From assembly GCA_951799405.1 (NCBI GenBank), contig OX637343.1, positions 15,044,524 to 15,108,523 on the forward strand: a DNA stretch of 64,000 nucleotides, in the 5' to 3' direction. The notes beneath the pieces are model-generated. The model had not been told where the DNA came from, did no database searches, and saw nothing but the letters and a program-made list of their open reading frames with translations. Made by a program: the position numbers and the translations under genes. The stretch is from Agapetus fuscipes (taxonomy: Eukaryota > Arthropoda > Insecta > Trichoptera > Glossosomatidae). Shown piece by piece: positions 22,041 through 32,728 of the stretch (the first letter of the stretch is position 1; the number at the start of each line of letters is the position of its first letter).

Positions 22041-22109
22041 CTTCCTATATATAACAATATGTCCATACTCCGTTTCGATGTATAAGTATTGTTTTAAATA
22101 AGAGTTTTA

Positions 22110-22340
22110 GGCTTCTAGACACGGCCGGCTGATGGTGCTGGAGTGATGTTTTCCGGGATCTGTTGCCGTGGTCTGTGGAAGCTGGAGCTTCCGGACGTTT
22201 CGCCCATTTCTACGTTGGGCTTCTTCGGCGTATAGATAATACTTCACGCTGAGGAAGCCCATCGAATGGGCGAAACGTCCAGAAGCTCCAGCTCCCACAG
22301 CCACGGCAACAGATCCCGGAAAGCATCACTCCAGCAGTAT
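22110..22340. mobile_element. Foldback element F, short copy
   Basis: Left arm ACACGGCCGGCTGATGGTGC and GGATCTGTTGCCGTGGTC; right arm GGCAACAGATCCCGGAAAGC. The plus strand has CTGAGGAAGCCCATCG with ATGGGCGAAACGTCC, a hammerhead-like hairpin. Confidence 0.8.
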
Positions 22341-22619
22341 TGTTTTAGTTTGTCTATAAGATGTATTCACATTCTATTGGATTGTATGTACAGGCAATGT
22401 GTGAATATGTATACAGAGTGTGTGTATACACAAGGTCTTGGATAAACTATGTCGGGAACGGGCTAGTTTAGACAGGACAGCAGTCGGATAAAAGGGGAGG
22501 TTAGCCGATTAGAGAATGGGAAAGACGTTTGCGAGCAAACATTGTTAGCGTAGGGACATCTGGTGCGCTACTGGGATAATGACAGGGTTGCTACGCTTAG
22601 GGATAGTGGAAAAAATCCC

Positions 22620-22825
22620 AAAGTACTGTTTTTTTTTTTTAAATAAATTTGTGAAGAGGAATGCAATTCACCAACCTATTTTGCCTGGCCAGTTGTCTTC
22701 ATGCAACGACATCTGAGCCACAGTCAATGTTATGGTCAAAGGGTCCAGCCGAAGCTCGAACCAACGTTATCTGAACCAAACACGCTAGCTGAAAAAGCGT
22801 CTTGACCGCCGTGGCCATAATAAAT
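22620..22825 (-). mobile_element. SINE-2 copy
   Basis: Reverse of 16205-16430: TTCACCAACCTATTTTGCC, TTATGGTCAAAGGGTCCAG, GCTCGAACCAACGTTATC and GCCGTGGCCATAA. Confidence 0.7.
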
Positions 22826-22829
22826 AATA

Positions 22830-23092
22830 ATAATAATCTAAGTTGCAAGGATATATTCATTTAAAGCTCTCAGATGCATGCCCACAAACCAACACGTGTA
22901 GTTCGCGCTTACAAATGCTGAATGCGTACTTACAAATAAAATCCAAACCTCAAATGAACATAAGCCCCACAACTTTTGCCGACCTTCCCTGAAACAGGGG
23001 TGACATTGACAAAGTGAACCATTTTTTACAGTATGGGGGGTCAGCCTCATACCAACCTATAAGTCAAGGAATACGAATGATAAATTACATTT
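22830..23092 (-). repeat. LINE-A 3' tail copy
   Basis: AAGTTGCAAGGATATATTC to CAAGGAATACGAATGATAAA and TTACAT; diverged subfamily. Confidence 0.85.
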
Positions 23093-23735
23093 TTGCCATA
23101 GCACCGACAAAATTGCAAAATATATAATACAATAAACTGATATTTTTTTGCATGTAGTTGTAATAACGATTTTTCTGTCAAGAAAAAAATGATGCAACAT
23201 ATAAAAAAAATATTTTGTAAATGTATTGCGAAAGTCGTTTCACATGATAAACAAACTCCAAAAAACCTAAAAGCACTCTAATATTTTTAAAGTTGAAAAA
23301 TATGAATTTCGGGATTTCTAACAATAGAAATCCGGGATTCAGATTTCTTTTAGCATAGCCCTGTTTCTAAGTAAACCGCATTGGCCCCGACAGAAGTAAA
23401 CTGACATTGCCGCCCCGGGGTTACAATCACGGCGGTCTGTGCCATCCCGGTGTTTGCCCTCTATCCCGGCTCTATCTAATGCCAAATGAAAAAACTTTAC
23501 CGGGAACATAATAATTTATGGCAGCCCTGTCACCCGAAGGGTCTCGCTAACTTAAATCAATATCGGCTTGTATCTAATATGATAAAATTTATTGGAAGAA
23601 TCCCGAGATTCTTTTTGTAAGGGCTCCACAAAAAAATCATTATAACAAATATTATTATTTGTAATCTATTAAAAATTTAAGGGTTTGTGTATTGACATTG
23701 TGAGGATTAATTTAAAAAAAAATCACAAAGTTTTT
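23093..23735. other. Unassigned intron
   Basis: AT-rich except for a GC-richer patch at 23380-23530. No reading frame of note. Confidence 0.5.
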
Positions 23736-23830
23736 CTTCACGAATTGATTAATTTCTCGAGCGCTTTCGATGTGTTCACATGATTATTAAGAGAGAAATT
23801 TAATTTTTCTATATTATTATTTAATTTGTA
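23736..23830 (-). repeat. Penelope-like end fragment
   Basis: AATTTCTCGAGCGCTTTCGA followed by TGTTCACATGATTATTAAG. The same block is at 57165, 49175 and 60360. Confidence 0.5.
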
Positions 23831-23832
23831 AT

Positions 23833-24078
23833 CAGTACCCTTAGTACGAGTTGCAAAACTTGAGTAATGTAAAGTTTACGGCAATTATTAAAGAGTGATT
23901 TCCCCCAAAATCTGCCGTTTTTGTTTGTTTGAACTTGATTTTCTTCATTATTGTAACTCTATTGCTAAGACTATAAAGGGTAAGAAACAAAAACGGCAGA
24001 TTTTGGGAGAAATCACTCTTTTGTATTTTCCGTAAACTTTACTTTTCTCAAGTTTTGCAACTCGTACTAAGGGTACTG
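23833..24078. mobile_element. MITE-2 copy 1
   Basis: 246 bp. Ends CAGTACCCTTAGTACGAG and CTCGTACTAAGGGTACTG; the arms pair for about 100 bp, through CCAAAATCTGCCGTTTTTG. Flanking octamers TTTGTAAT and GTCGTAAG agree at five of eight positions, which is not enough to call a duplication. Confidence 0.9.
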
Positions 24079-24530
24079 GTCGTAAGTTCAATTAGAAGAA
24101 CGTTTGCGTTCAAAGCCAAAGGTCTGAGTTTTGATCCAAATCAAACGTTTATTTCAAATCCAAATATCTTAGAAGAAGCAATGTCTGCAGAATAACGGTA
24201 TACAATGCACTGATTACTTTTCTTGCTCTAGCTTATCGACTTTGCGGCTCAATGTTTCAAGCAAACTAACTTTTCACACAATTGCGGCTCATATTTTTAC
24301 AGTTCATATGGACGTTTCTCGTGTATTCTATATTCTTCAATAGTGGATTGTTTCAAATACACACACACCCAGCGTGCTTAAGCTCACGGACCAACTGGAT
24401 CATACCAGATCAGTCTACCACCATCCATTTCATTATTTTACTAGCTGTTCGACATTATTCCAGTTACGTACATCAGCAAACTACGTGCCTAGGTACATGA
24501 ACACACAAACTAATAGTTCGTAACAACACA
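24079..24530. other. Unassigned intron with a dispersed repeat
   Basis: 24435-24530 resembles 13470-13555 (ACTAGCTGTTCGACATTATT, GTGCCTAGGTACATGAACAC). AATGTTTCAAGC near 24252 is the reverse of the LTR-like 7460 region. Confidence 0.45.
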
Positions 24531-24534
24531 AACA

Positions 24535-24720
24535 TGAGACACTTGATGTGTTGGGAGTAAGGAAACTCCAACTTCAAGTGAGGGGATTGGCGTAAGGTGA
24601 ACCTCCTCATTTTTGAAAATAAATTTGTTACACTCACCACATGTGCTTTTCATGGACAACGCGATCAAAAGTTTCACTATATACGCACTTTAGTTGTAAT
24701 TTTTTTTTTTTAAGAACGTA
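24535..24720 (+). mobile_element. SINE-3 3' body copy
   Basis: GGGAGTAAGGAAACTCCAAC, TTGGCGTAAGGTGAACCTCC and AACGCGATCAAAAGTTTCAC are diverged versions of 25140-25275. Confidence 0.65.
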
Positions 24721-25017
24721 AACTTGAAGGATTTGTGTTAACTACTGTGATATTTTCTGGGATGTCTTCTGTGGGATGCCAAGGATTGTGGGTGATCTCG
24801 ATGTAGATTGAAAGATGTTCTGTTTCTGATAGCTGATGTATTACTCCATAACAGTGTTAACAATGTGAGGAAAGAACCTGACTGAGTAGTGAGAGCAATA
24901 ATAATCTATACCTACTAATAATATATAACTATAACTCTAATAATATAATATTATAATAATACATTACATTATATGATATTTACCTACTCTAAATTATCAT
25001 ATTATAATTGTACATTT

Positions 25018-25312
25018 CGGTTTCGAATCCCGACGAGGCGAGGGTGTCAGAAATGATTTCCCGTTTCGGTGTTTGTTTCAAACCCCAAAATAAAAATGCC
25101 GGCAAGGTTTACTCAGCCTTCACAAGAAATGAGTACCAGTTCTCTCGGGAGCTGGGAAACCCCCACTTCATCTGAAGTGGTTGGCGTAAGGCCGGCCCCC
25201 TTACCTGTAAAAATAAATAGGTTCAACTCGCCACATGCGACCCCTTCGGGGATAACGCGGCAAGAAGTTACACTATATGTGTAGCTTAGTTGCGTTTGCG
25301 TAGTTGCGTACA
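25018..25312 (+). mobile_element. SINE-3 copy
   Basis: GGTTTCGAATCCCGACG (B-box end of the head), CAAGGTTTACTCAGCC, CTCGGGAGCTGGGAAACC, TTGGCGTAAGGCCGGCC and GGATAACGCGGCAAGAAG, ending TAGCTTAGTTGCGTTTGC. Confidence 0.75.
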
Positions 25313-25775
25313 TTACAGCTACGTAGGTACTTCTATGTAAAAAAGTATGAGAAGTAACTCACTCCACAGGGGCACTGTTGTATCTTCCATACGTTTTCCT
25401 ATTTATACGATGATGGAAAATTTACATGGTGTTTTACACTAAGGCTAAAAAACTACTAGTATTTAAATGCTCTATGTTTGACTTGCACTATTTTTTTTAA
25501 AGGAACTGTAATATATGCAGGTGCTGATGATACTTTTTCTTAAATCATTAGACTAGAAACTCATGAATATAACTATTTTTCTTCGTAGCTAAAATGCGGA
25601 AACATTTTGTATGTATTCGTATGAAATGTATGGGTAAATGCGAACGCTATATGGGCGAGATAATGATGTGTACATAACTTGTCAAAGCGTAATTACTCAG
25701 ATATATCATGCGAACGTGTAGGTTCTTCGTAAAGTATGCGCACAGCATTTCCTTGTATTATGGTGTGTGAATATA
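25313..25775. other. Unassigned AT-rich intron
   Basis: No repeat family recognised. Confidence 0.5.
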
Positions 25776-26024
25776 TCGCACGCTTAATAATAAAGAGCAA
25801 TAACTCAAAAATTGGTACAATCGAGATTTTGGAATAAAACGCAAGAACAATGCGAGAAGAATAGGTAGAATGCGACAGCCGTTCAATTTGGACGAATATG
25901 ACCAAGATAAAACATCGGTCGCCTTTTTCATCTTATACAAGTTGTACTGGTTGTCTGAACTTCAAACGTGATTTCCCAACATTCTTATTTTTTGAGTTAT
26001 TGTTCTTTATGATTAAACGTGCGA
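25776..26024. mobile_element. MITE-3 copy 1
   Basis: 249 bp. TCGCACGCTTAATAATAAAG at the left and ATGATTAAACGTGCGA at the right; arms of about 35 bp. Flanked by TA on both sides. Very similar to 28611-28860. Confidence 0.85.
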
Positions 26025-26201
26025 TATGCGTATGTTAGTATTATGAAATGGTTCAGAAATGGAAATTAGGGAAGAAAATTGTAAAATATGTTTTCAAGAA
26101 AATTCTTATACAATAATGATTAATTTATGTAATTAAAACAACAGGATCTTTGAGTTTATTAAAATAAAAAATAATTTTAATATCAAATACATCATCTCTT
26201 C

Positions 26202-26386
26202 GACAATTATTTTAATTTTTAAAACTGAACGAATTTCAAAACATAATTTAAATCGGATATTAACGAACTGTTTAGAGAGAATTTACATCATTCTCGACGT
26301 TGTAAGTTCTCTCTAAACGGTTCGTTAATATCCGATTTAAATGAAGTTTTGAAATTTGTTCAGTTGTAAAAATTAATATAATTGTC
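26202..26386. repeat. Near-perfect 185-bp palindrome (foldback element G)
   Basis: Arms around the centre at about 26294: TTAAATCGGATATTAACGAA on the left and its reverse complement on the right, extending to GACAATTAT/ATTGTC. The right flank TCAAACGACCGTAATTC recurs at 27925-27945. Confidence 0.85.
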
Positions 26387-26547
26387 AAAATGTCAAACGA
26401 CCGTAATTCTAACTTAAACCTAACTATCAATCTCTTCCTTTAATTTGTGTTCCCCAAATTTATATACAGATTTGGATTCCATTTTTTTTTTCAATTATAG
26501 TAATGAACATAGTAGTAGCTATATTAATAGTCGCTGGGCTTATTCTA

Positions 26548-26625
26548 GGTTGAGGATGACCATCCATACTGTAAAAAATGGTTTAATTTTCCAATGGGAC
26601 CCCAGTTTCAGGTAATAGTAACTTG
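26548..26625 (+). repeat. LINE-A 3' tail fragment
   Basis: GATGACCATCCATACTG then AAAAAATGGTTTAATTTTCC and CCCCAGTTTCAGG. Confidence 0.6.
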
Positions 26626-26650
26626 GCTTAAGTTCCTTAAATTAACATAA

Positions 26651-26896
26651 CGCCCCCTTAGTGCTTGTTTGTCTTATGTTCATCAGAGGCTATTCCACAT
26701 AAACAATTTTGTATGTGCATTGGATCAATGTGTCTTGTAAAAAATGTTTTTTTTTTTAATATTTAAAACCACTCGCTCATCCCGTTTTATGTATTTTTCT
26801 TAGCGCAGATTGTGTAGAATGTGATTCTTAAGATAATTTTATTCATGGTCATCTTTGCATCAAATGGTAGATTAACCAAACAAGCACTGGGAGGAC
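26651..26896. mobile_element. MITE-1 diverged copy
   Basis: CGCCCCCTTAGTGCTTG at the left, AAACAAGCACTGGGAGG at the right; internal TGGATCAATGTGTCTTG and GCGCAGATTGTGTAGAATG match the family. Confidence 0.7.
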
Positions 26897-26944
26897 CATA
26901 AGCACTGCAGCTTTTACATACTCGTACCTCCTATAAAACAAAAT

Positions 26945-27180
26945 TATTGTTAGGAGCGTATGGGTTCGTGGGGACATGAGCCTAAACACGTAGCTTGCTG
27001 GTGTGCGTCACTGGAATGGTGTCGAACAATCTGGCTCTAGTATATACATTAAAAAAATATGTGGAATTATCTCGAATACGCAAGAATCGTCTCTTTCATA
27101 CCTATATATATACGAGCAAGTCGAGTGAATTAAAATTTTACTTAAAAGAACCCCAGTTAACTCATAACGTTATCAGTGGG
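26945..27180 (+). promoter_or_regulatory. LTR-like promoter segment
   Basis: TTTCATACCTATATATATAC gives a TATA box after AATACGCAAGAATCGTCTC, which resembles 7390-7420 (CATACAAGAATCGTATC). No ends defined. Confidence 0.3.
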
Positions 27181-27660
27181 AAAGTTAACCATTATTTAAG
27201 GTAAATTTATCATTGTTCAACATGTAAAAATATTCATTGTAAATAAATCATAATTTTCACAGAAGAAACGTAACACTAACATAAAAGAAAACACCAAAAG
27301 CAAACGGATATTTACAGTATTCTTTCACAAAATCGATTTTGCATGTTACCTTCCATTTTTTCTGGATTCCCGGGGGCCAGTGAAGATGATTTATGGACTG
27401 TCTTAATAATTAGTATTCCGGTCAAAGGGGCCAGTATCCCAAGTCAAAAGTTTAACGTTTGACGGGATCAAGTATGGAAATTTAAACGCTCAAAAGATGT
27501 GCAGTTTTAGTTTCCATATATTTTTTCAAGAAACGCTATGGTCGAGTTTACGCGTGGTGTTCTATACTTGTCGTACAGTTGTAAACAAGTAGAGTGGCTA
27601 GCGGGCATTGACTTATGATATCTGTGGACAATAAATTATTTTAACGAAAATAGACAATAT
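27181..27660. other. Unassigned intron
   Basis: No family recognised. Some similarity of AAATAAATCATAATTTTCAC at 27241 to LTR-C polyadenylation regions. Confidence 0.4.
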
Positions 27661-27667
27661 AATATAT

Positions 27668-27925
27668 TGACAAATATATTATTTTTTTTTAAACTGAACA
27701 ATTTTAAAACTTAATTTAAATCGGATATTTAACGAACCGTTTGGTGAGAACTTACATTATTCTCTACGTTTCGTCAGCGACGTAGCCGACGTCTTCAGGG
27801 GAACATCCTCTCTGTACGGTGACGGGGGATGAACTGAATTTGAAAAACACTTTGATTAAAAAAACACTTAAATTAAGTTTTAAAATTGTTCAGTTTTAAA
27901 AAAAAATCATATAATTGTCAAAATG
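27668..27925. mobile_element. Foldback element G, longer copy
   Basis: TIRs TTGACAAATATATTATTT and ATCATATAATTGTCAA; left arm includes TTTAAATCGGATATTTAACG as in 26202-26386. The middle holds GTAGCCGACGTCTTCAGGGG; on the minus strand CTGAAGACGTCGG ... GACGAAACGT is hammerhead-like. Confidence 0.7.
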
Positions 27926-27967
27926 TCAAACGACCGTAATTCTAACTATAATATATTATCTGAATAA

Positions 27968-28352
27968 GAGCTTTAGGCTTACACGGCCGGCTGATGTTGC
28001 TGGAGTGATGTTTTCCGGGATCTGTTGCCGTGGTCTGTTGGAGCTGGAGCTTCCGGACGTTTCGCCCATTTCTACGATGGGCTTTTTCAGCGTGAAGTAT
28101 GATGATGAAGATGATCTTGATGAGAACTGTGATGGTCATCACGATGGGCTCCTTTAGCGTGAATTATGATGATGAAGATGATCTTGATGAGAACTGTGAT
28201 GATCATCACGATGTGCTTCTTCAGCGTGAAGTATTATAATGAAGATGATCTTGATGAGAACTGTGATGATCATCATGATAGGCGAAACGTCCGAAAGCTC
28301 CAGCTCCCACAGACCACGGCAAAAGATCCCGGAAAAAATCCCTCCAGCAAAA
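27968..28352. mobile_element. Foldback element F with three internal repeats
   Basis: Left arm TTTAGGCTTACACGGCCGGC and TCCGGGATCTGTTGCCG; right arm CACGGCAAAAGATCCCGG. Between them a 65-70-bp unit (GATGATCTTGATGAGAACTG) occurs three times with progressively changed ends (GATGGGCTTTTTCAGCG, GATGGGCTCCTTTAGCG, GATGTGCTTCTTCAGCG). Confidence 0.85.
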
Positions 28353-28610
28353 TATATCTGTTTACACCTATGTACTTACGAAAATGGTCAGTAGTAAGAA
28401 AGAGAACAAAGAACTTCACAGTTACATTTCCATGTGAACACAACAATTCAAGCGATTGTAAAAAATGTGTCTAGAAAGATGGCAGCATTGCCGCGTGTGT
28501 ACTATGTCCGGAGCAGTCCAAACGTAGACGCATGCGGTATAAATCTTGTGATCGAAAACAAATACGAATTTTAAATGAAAAAAGGAATTATTTTAAGATA
28601 TTTTGGCATG

Positions 28611-28860
28611 TCGCACGCTTAATAATAAAGAGAAATAACTCGAAAATTGGGAAAATCGAGATTTTGTAATAAAACGCAAGAACAATGCGAGAAGAATAGG
28701 TAGAATGCGACAGCCGTTCAATTTGGACGAATATGACCGAGATAAAAACATCGGCCGCCTTTTTCATCCCATACAAGTTGTACCAGTTGTCTGAACTTCA
28801 AACGTGATTTCCCAGTATTCTTGTTTTCTGAGTTATTGCTCTTTATTATTAAACGTGCGA
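28611..28860. mobile_element. MITE-3 copy 2
   Basis: 250 bp, ends TCGCACGCTTAATAATAAAG and TATTAAACGTGCGA, flanked by TG on both sides. Internal CGACAGCCGTTCAATTTGG shared with copy 1. Confidence 0.85.
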
Positions 28861-29384
28861 TGTGTTGATGCACAAAATTGAGTAAGCAAGAAAACATAAA
28901 ATTTGACACGTAAAACTTCTTTAATATGACTACACAACTGCAACGTTAGACAAGACTGAGACAAAACGGGGTAGATAGTATGTATCAATGCAGGAAGTTA
29001 GATTCTGCTCCTCTATGTTATTACTTAATGCTAGCGGGCAAGCTAGTACTGTCTGGTTTGTACTTGCTCCGTGTAAACACGCCAGGAAACACCAAGAAAA
29101 ACATCGGAGTTTCACAAACTGAAACGTGAAGGGAATTCTTGAAAGGTTACACTTTTGCAAAAAACATTGATTTTTTTAGACTGATGAATATTTGAGTATT
29201 CTCTTCATTAGAGACTTAATCAAGGGCTCTCTCTACGAACATCGAGTAAAGTATGTACTGTTGAAATGGTTAACCCGAAAGCAATGAGTGCAAATAAACT
29301 GAATGATAAAAAATGGCGGTTGATTTCATTCTCATTTAAATAAACCTTTTTTTCACTTTCATCTAAATAAAAATTAAAACAGCG
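28861..29384. other. Unassigned intron
   Basis: No repeat family recognised, apart from a short LINE-like piece near 29255 (GTAAAGTATGTACTGTTGAA). Confidence 0.4.
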
Positions 29385-29660
29385 TTTTAATATTAGTTAC
29401 TCTTACTGTATCCTGCCACCTTTCATCTAGGGGTAGCCGGTGCCCCCGCAGATGCGTCTCCACTGTTTTCTGTCCTTGCATATTTCTTTTATATTTTTCC
29501 TCACACATCTTCTTCGTTAGTCTTTCATCATCTATTTGGTCTATCCATTCCTTCCTCGGTCTTCCCCTTCCACGCTTTCCTCTGACATTTCTTCTGTACA
29601 CTTTCTTCGTCAGTCGCCCACCATCCATTCAGCGTGCTTTTTTGAACTTTCATTCTCACA
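29385..29660 (-). mobile_element. LINE-B C-terminal fragment
   Basis: The minus strand encodes MDGGRLTKKVYRRNVRGKRG and RGRPRKEWIDQ, then the family end in ACTGTATCCTGCCACC (reverse of the GGCGGCAGGATACAG end at 38330). Confidence 0.75.
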
Positions 29661-30295
29661 CATGAACGTAAAAAAAAAACATAAAACAAAGTTAAATTTC
29701 CAACACAAAAAAAAAACATTTCACATACATATTTAGTACAACATAAAATCAAAGCAATTGGGGAGTCTTTGAAGGCAAAAAAAAAAAAAAACTTTTCGTC
29801 CTTTTGAGATGAAGTTTTCACACGAACCCCCAGATTTACACAGACGTATTGCAAACTTTCGATTGCTTTGCATTCTGCTTATTATTTTTATTATATTACG
29901 TTTTGCCTTTGTTTCGGCGGGGGGCATGAAGTTTTATGCTGTCGAAACTTTTTAATGGGGCGAAATGTTTTTTGGGAAACACTCCCCAATAAGGCGATAT
30001 AGTTAAAGTTCTTCGAGTTGTCAGCGTCGCTTAGGGTTCTTTATAAGGAGATGAAGCATTTCCGAGCAGTCGCCTTTGACGTGATTAAATGAAAATTTTA
30101 GTTTTGGAGTGGCCATTATGCCGTTTGTCAAAGAAAAAGTTTCGGCAATTTGTGTGTTTCTTTGTCAAGAGGTCATCTATAATTGTTGCGTTAATTTTCA
30201 ACTGATGGTAAAGAAAAATAAGGTATTTTTAATGTATGGAACTTTTAGAAAACAAATGAAAATATAACAATAGTAAATGTGACGCCATAAGGTTC
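29661..30295. other. Unassigned intron
   Basis: Several A-runs; no family recognised. Confidence 0.5.
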
Positions 30296-30299
30296 GTAT

Positions 30300-30715
30300 G
30301 AGGCTGCACACCTGCAGTCCTTTCACTGGCTGAAGATGCCGGAGAGAGTCTGATACAAGATCAGCTTGCTGGTTTTCAAGACCCTGCATGGAACCACACC
30401 GCAGTATTTGAGGGACCTCATAGCTCCAGCAACTGTCAACCATAGGACGGCAACTCTACGGTCAGCTGCGTCGCGCAGCAGTCGTCTGGAGTGTCAAAAT
30501 CTAGGAATCAAGACTGTGTTTGGAGAACGAGCCTTCAAGGTGGCTGCTCCAGCTGCATGGACCATCCTTCCAGATAACTTGCATGAGATGGATCTGGAAA
30601 CTGGGTTAAGAAGGGGATTAAAGACCCATCTCTTAGCACTCTCTTTCAAACAAGCGCCTTTGGAATGATTTAAAATCATGAAAAGGCGCTATATAAATTT
30701 AGAATTGTATTGTAT
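30300..30715 (+). mobile_element. LINE-D (CR1/L2-like) C-terminal fragment with 3' end
   Basis: Encodes QSFHWLKMPERV, then LVFKTLHGTTPQYLRDLI, FGERAFKVAAPAAW and LRRGLKTHLLALSFK. This is the conserved CR1/L2 carboxy terminus. The 3' end is AAAAGGCGCTATATAAATTT and a GTATTGTATT-type tail. One in-frame stop shows decay. Confidence 0.8.
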
Positions 30716-30721
30716 TGTAAC

Positions 30722-31040
30722 CACCCATCTCTCTAATCTCTAATCTATAATCTAGGTCGCAAAGATATGTAACATTGGGTTTCCCATTATATGCATTCTT
30801 ACAAGCAGACACGTACAAGTTTACGCTTACACATGTCGCATGTGAACATAAAAACCAAACTGTAAAACCCATACTGTAAAAAAACTGTTTTTTTACCACT
30901 GTCACCCTGTTTCACGGAAGGTCGGCAAGAGTTGTAGGGTTAATGTTGATTTGAGCTTGGAATTTTAATCTGTAAGTACACATGTAGCATTTGTAAGCAC
31001 GAACTTACATGTGTCCGATTGGTCAACTAAGATTATAGAT
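30722..31040. repeat. Two LINE-A tails in inverted orientation
   Basis: 30722-30868 is a minus copy (CTAATCTCTAATCTATAATC, CACATGTCGCATGTGAAC); 30868-31040 is a plus copy (CCCATACTGTAAAAAAACTG, GGAAGGTCGGCAAGAGTTG). Confidence 0.75.
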
Positions 31041-31188
31041 GGATTATTGAACACACCCTCGGTGGGGATGGAAACTTGTTCTCGGCATGGAATGCAAGCA
31101 TTACACCGAAGATATTACCTCTATAATATAATGAAACTCCCTATAAGCTCAATGTATTAAAAAGTGAGTTTTTGTTTACTTTGTATAC

Positions 31189-31434
31189 CTGTACCCTTAC
31201 TACAAGTTGCAAAACTTGAGAAAAGTAAAGCTTACGGAAAATATTAAAGAGTGATTTCTCCCAAAATCTGCCGTTTTTATTTCTTACACTTTATGGTCTT
31301 AGCAAAAGAGTTACAGTGATGAAAAAAATCAAGTTCAAACAAACAAAAATGGCAGATTTTGGGGGAAATCACTCTTTAATAATTGCCGTAAACTTTCCAT
31401 TACTCAAGTTTTGCAACTCGTACTAAGGGTACTG
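31189..31434. mobile_element. MITE-2 copy 2
   Basis: 246 bp, same length as copy 1. Left terminus CTGTACCCTTACTACAAG, right CTCGTACTAAGGGTACTG. The middle is in the opposite orientation relative to copy 1. Confidence 0.88.
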
Positions 31435-31695
31435 CACATTGCACTATAGTATCAGAAATCTCTACCATTCCCTGTCATATGCTATGAGTGTTGTTTGTAC
31501 GAGCGTTGCATCTTTATCGGAGAAACATAAAATCATCCAAGTACTTGATGCAGAAAGCATGTTCACTTTATTGCATTATTTCAGAAAGATTAAACGATTT
31601 GAAATGCAACCGTCTGTGACGCCAACATCCATTATATGGGCAGTATTGTACTACTTTTAAGAGCATGGGGGGCAGTCTCATACCAAGCTATTTAT
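31435..31695. other. Unassigned intron
   Basis: No family recognised. Confidence 0.4.
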
Positions 31696-31699
31696 TGGT

Positions 31700-32003
31700 C
31701 AAGGAAGTGTTAGAAATGATTTTTCTTTTCGGTGGTTATTTCACACACAAAATAAAATACAGGCGAAGTTTACTCAGTCTTCACAAGAAATGAGTACCAG
31801 CCCCCTCGGGAGCTGGGAAACCCTCACTTCAATCGAAGTGGTTGGCTGAAGGCCGGCCTGCCTTTTAAAAAGAAATATTGGGGGTTTTCCAGCTCCCGGA
31901 GGGGCTCGTTCTCATTTCTTGTGAAGGCTGATTAAACCTTGAGATCGAACCCTTGCTCTCGGCATGGAATGCAAGCATTCTACCAATTGAGCTATCGACC
32001 TTT
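31700..32003. mobile_element. Two SINE-3 copies, head to head
   Basis: 31700-31872 plus (GAAGTTTACTCAGTCTTC, CTCGGGAGCTGGGAAACC, AAGGCCGGCC). 31878-32003 minus (TTTTCCAGCTCCCGGAGG, GCATGGAATGCAAGCATTC, ACCAATTGAGCTATC). Confidence 0.75.
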
Positions 32004-32238
32004 TTTAGAGTTTGGTCGTCTTCGCTACAAAGCGCCAATTCTCAAGCAAGACCCAGTTGCTGTAAGGCTGGATGGACCTTTGGTGACCGGTCATTGGGGA
32101 AGATTTATGATTTTTTTCAACCCAGCGAAGAGCAAATTTGAAAATATAAATGCTTTATTTTATGTGCTCTGCCCGTATTCGAACCCACAAACTTCCATTC
32201 AGAGTCCGAAGTGTTACCACTGAACTACGGACCGGTCG
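31998..32238 (-). mobile_element. SINE-1 copy, 3' truncated
   Basis: Head in reverse (GGTAACACTTCGGACTC on the minus strand), body AAGACCCAGTTGCTGTAAGG on plus; lacks the GAGGTGTGATACACAC tail and abuts SINE-3. Confidence 0.8.
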
Positions 32239-32728
32239 AAGAGAAAATCTTTGTTCAAAAACCTGGGACAGTTGTAATTTGGCAAAAGCACAAGATCCCT
32301 TCTTGGTGCAGTATTTTTAAAGTGACAAACTTCTATGATGTTCACCAACCTTGACTCAAGGTTCACAAGAAAAATGAAGGCCAATTCAGCCCTACAGCAA
32401 CAGGGTTTTATTTAAGTCAACTGACTTCAAAAGTCTACAAAATGGTGCATGAGTTAGTTCATCTTTTTACTGGCCGAGTTATTTTCTGCATACAAGTGCA
32501 TTAAAATAATTTATAGACCGACTCTCAGACGGGCGACGACATATTACGTACTTTCTTACAATGTTGTAAATGATAGATTTTGCAGCCGTAAAAATGGAGT
32601 TAGCCGTCTACGAGTTTTATTTCAAAACGAATTCAAAAAGCAGTGAAATGGCGGTAAAACTATTTTATTAGTTCGTCAAATTTTTCTTTTGGCCCCTTCC
32701 CCTACGAAAATATGATGGTAGGAAGTAT
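32239..32728. other. Unassigned intron
   Basis: No family recognised. Confidence 0.5.

Larger units (their letters stand above)
21655..22445. repeat. Imperfect tandem array of GTATACA/AATGTGTGAATA units, interrupted
   Basis: Units of about 100-110 bp share TGTACAGGCAATGTGTG, GTATACAAGG, TTAGTTTGTCTATAAG and CAAGGTCTTGG. There are two or three units at 21655-21865, an (AT)n run at 21869-21892, then a LINE-D tail and a foldback element F, then one more unit at 22335-22445 with ACATTCTATTGGATTGTATG in common. Confidence 0.7.

Noticed and set aside
23825..24086. 8-bp hAT duplication around MITE-2 copy 1
   Set aside because: Only five of eight bases agree and the other two copies show no match.
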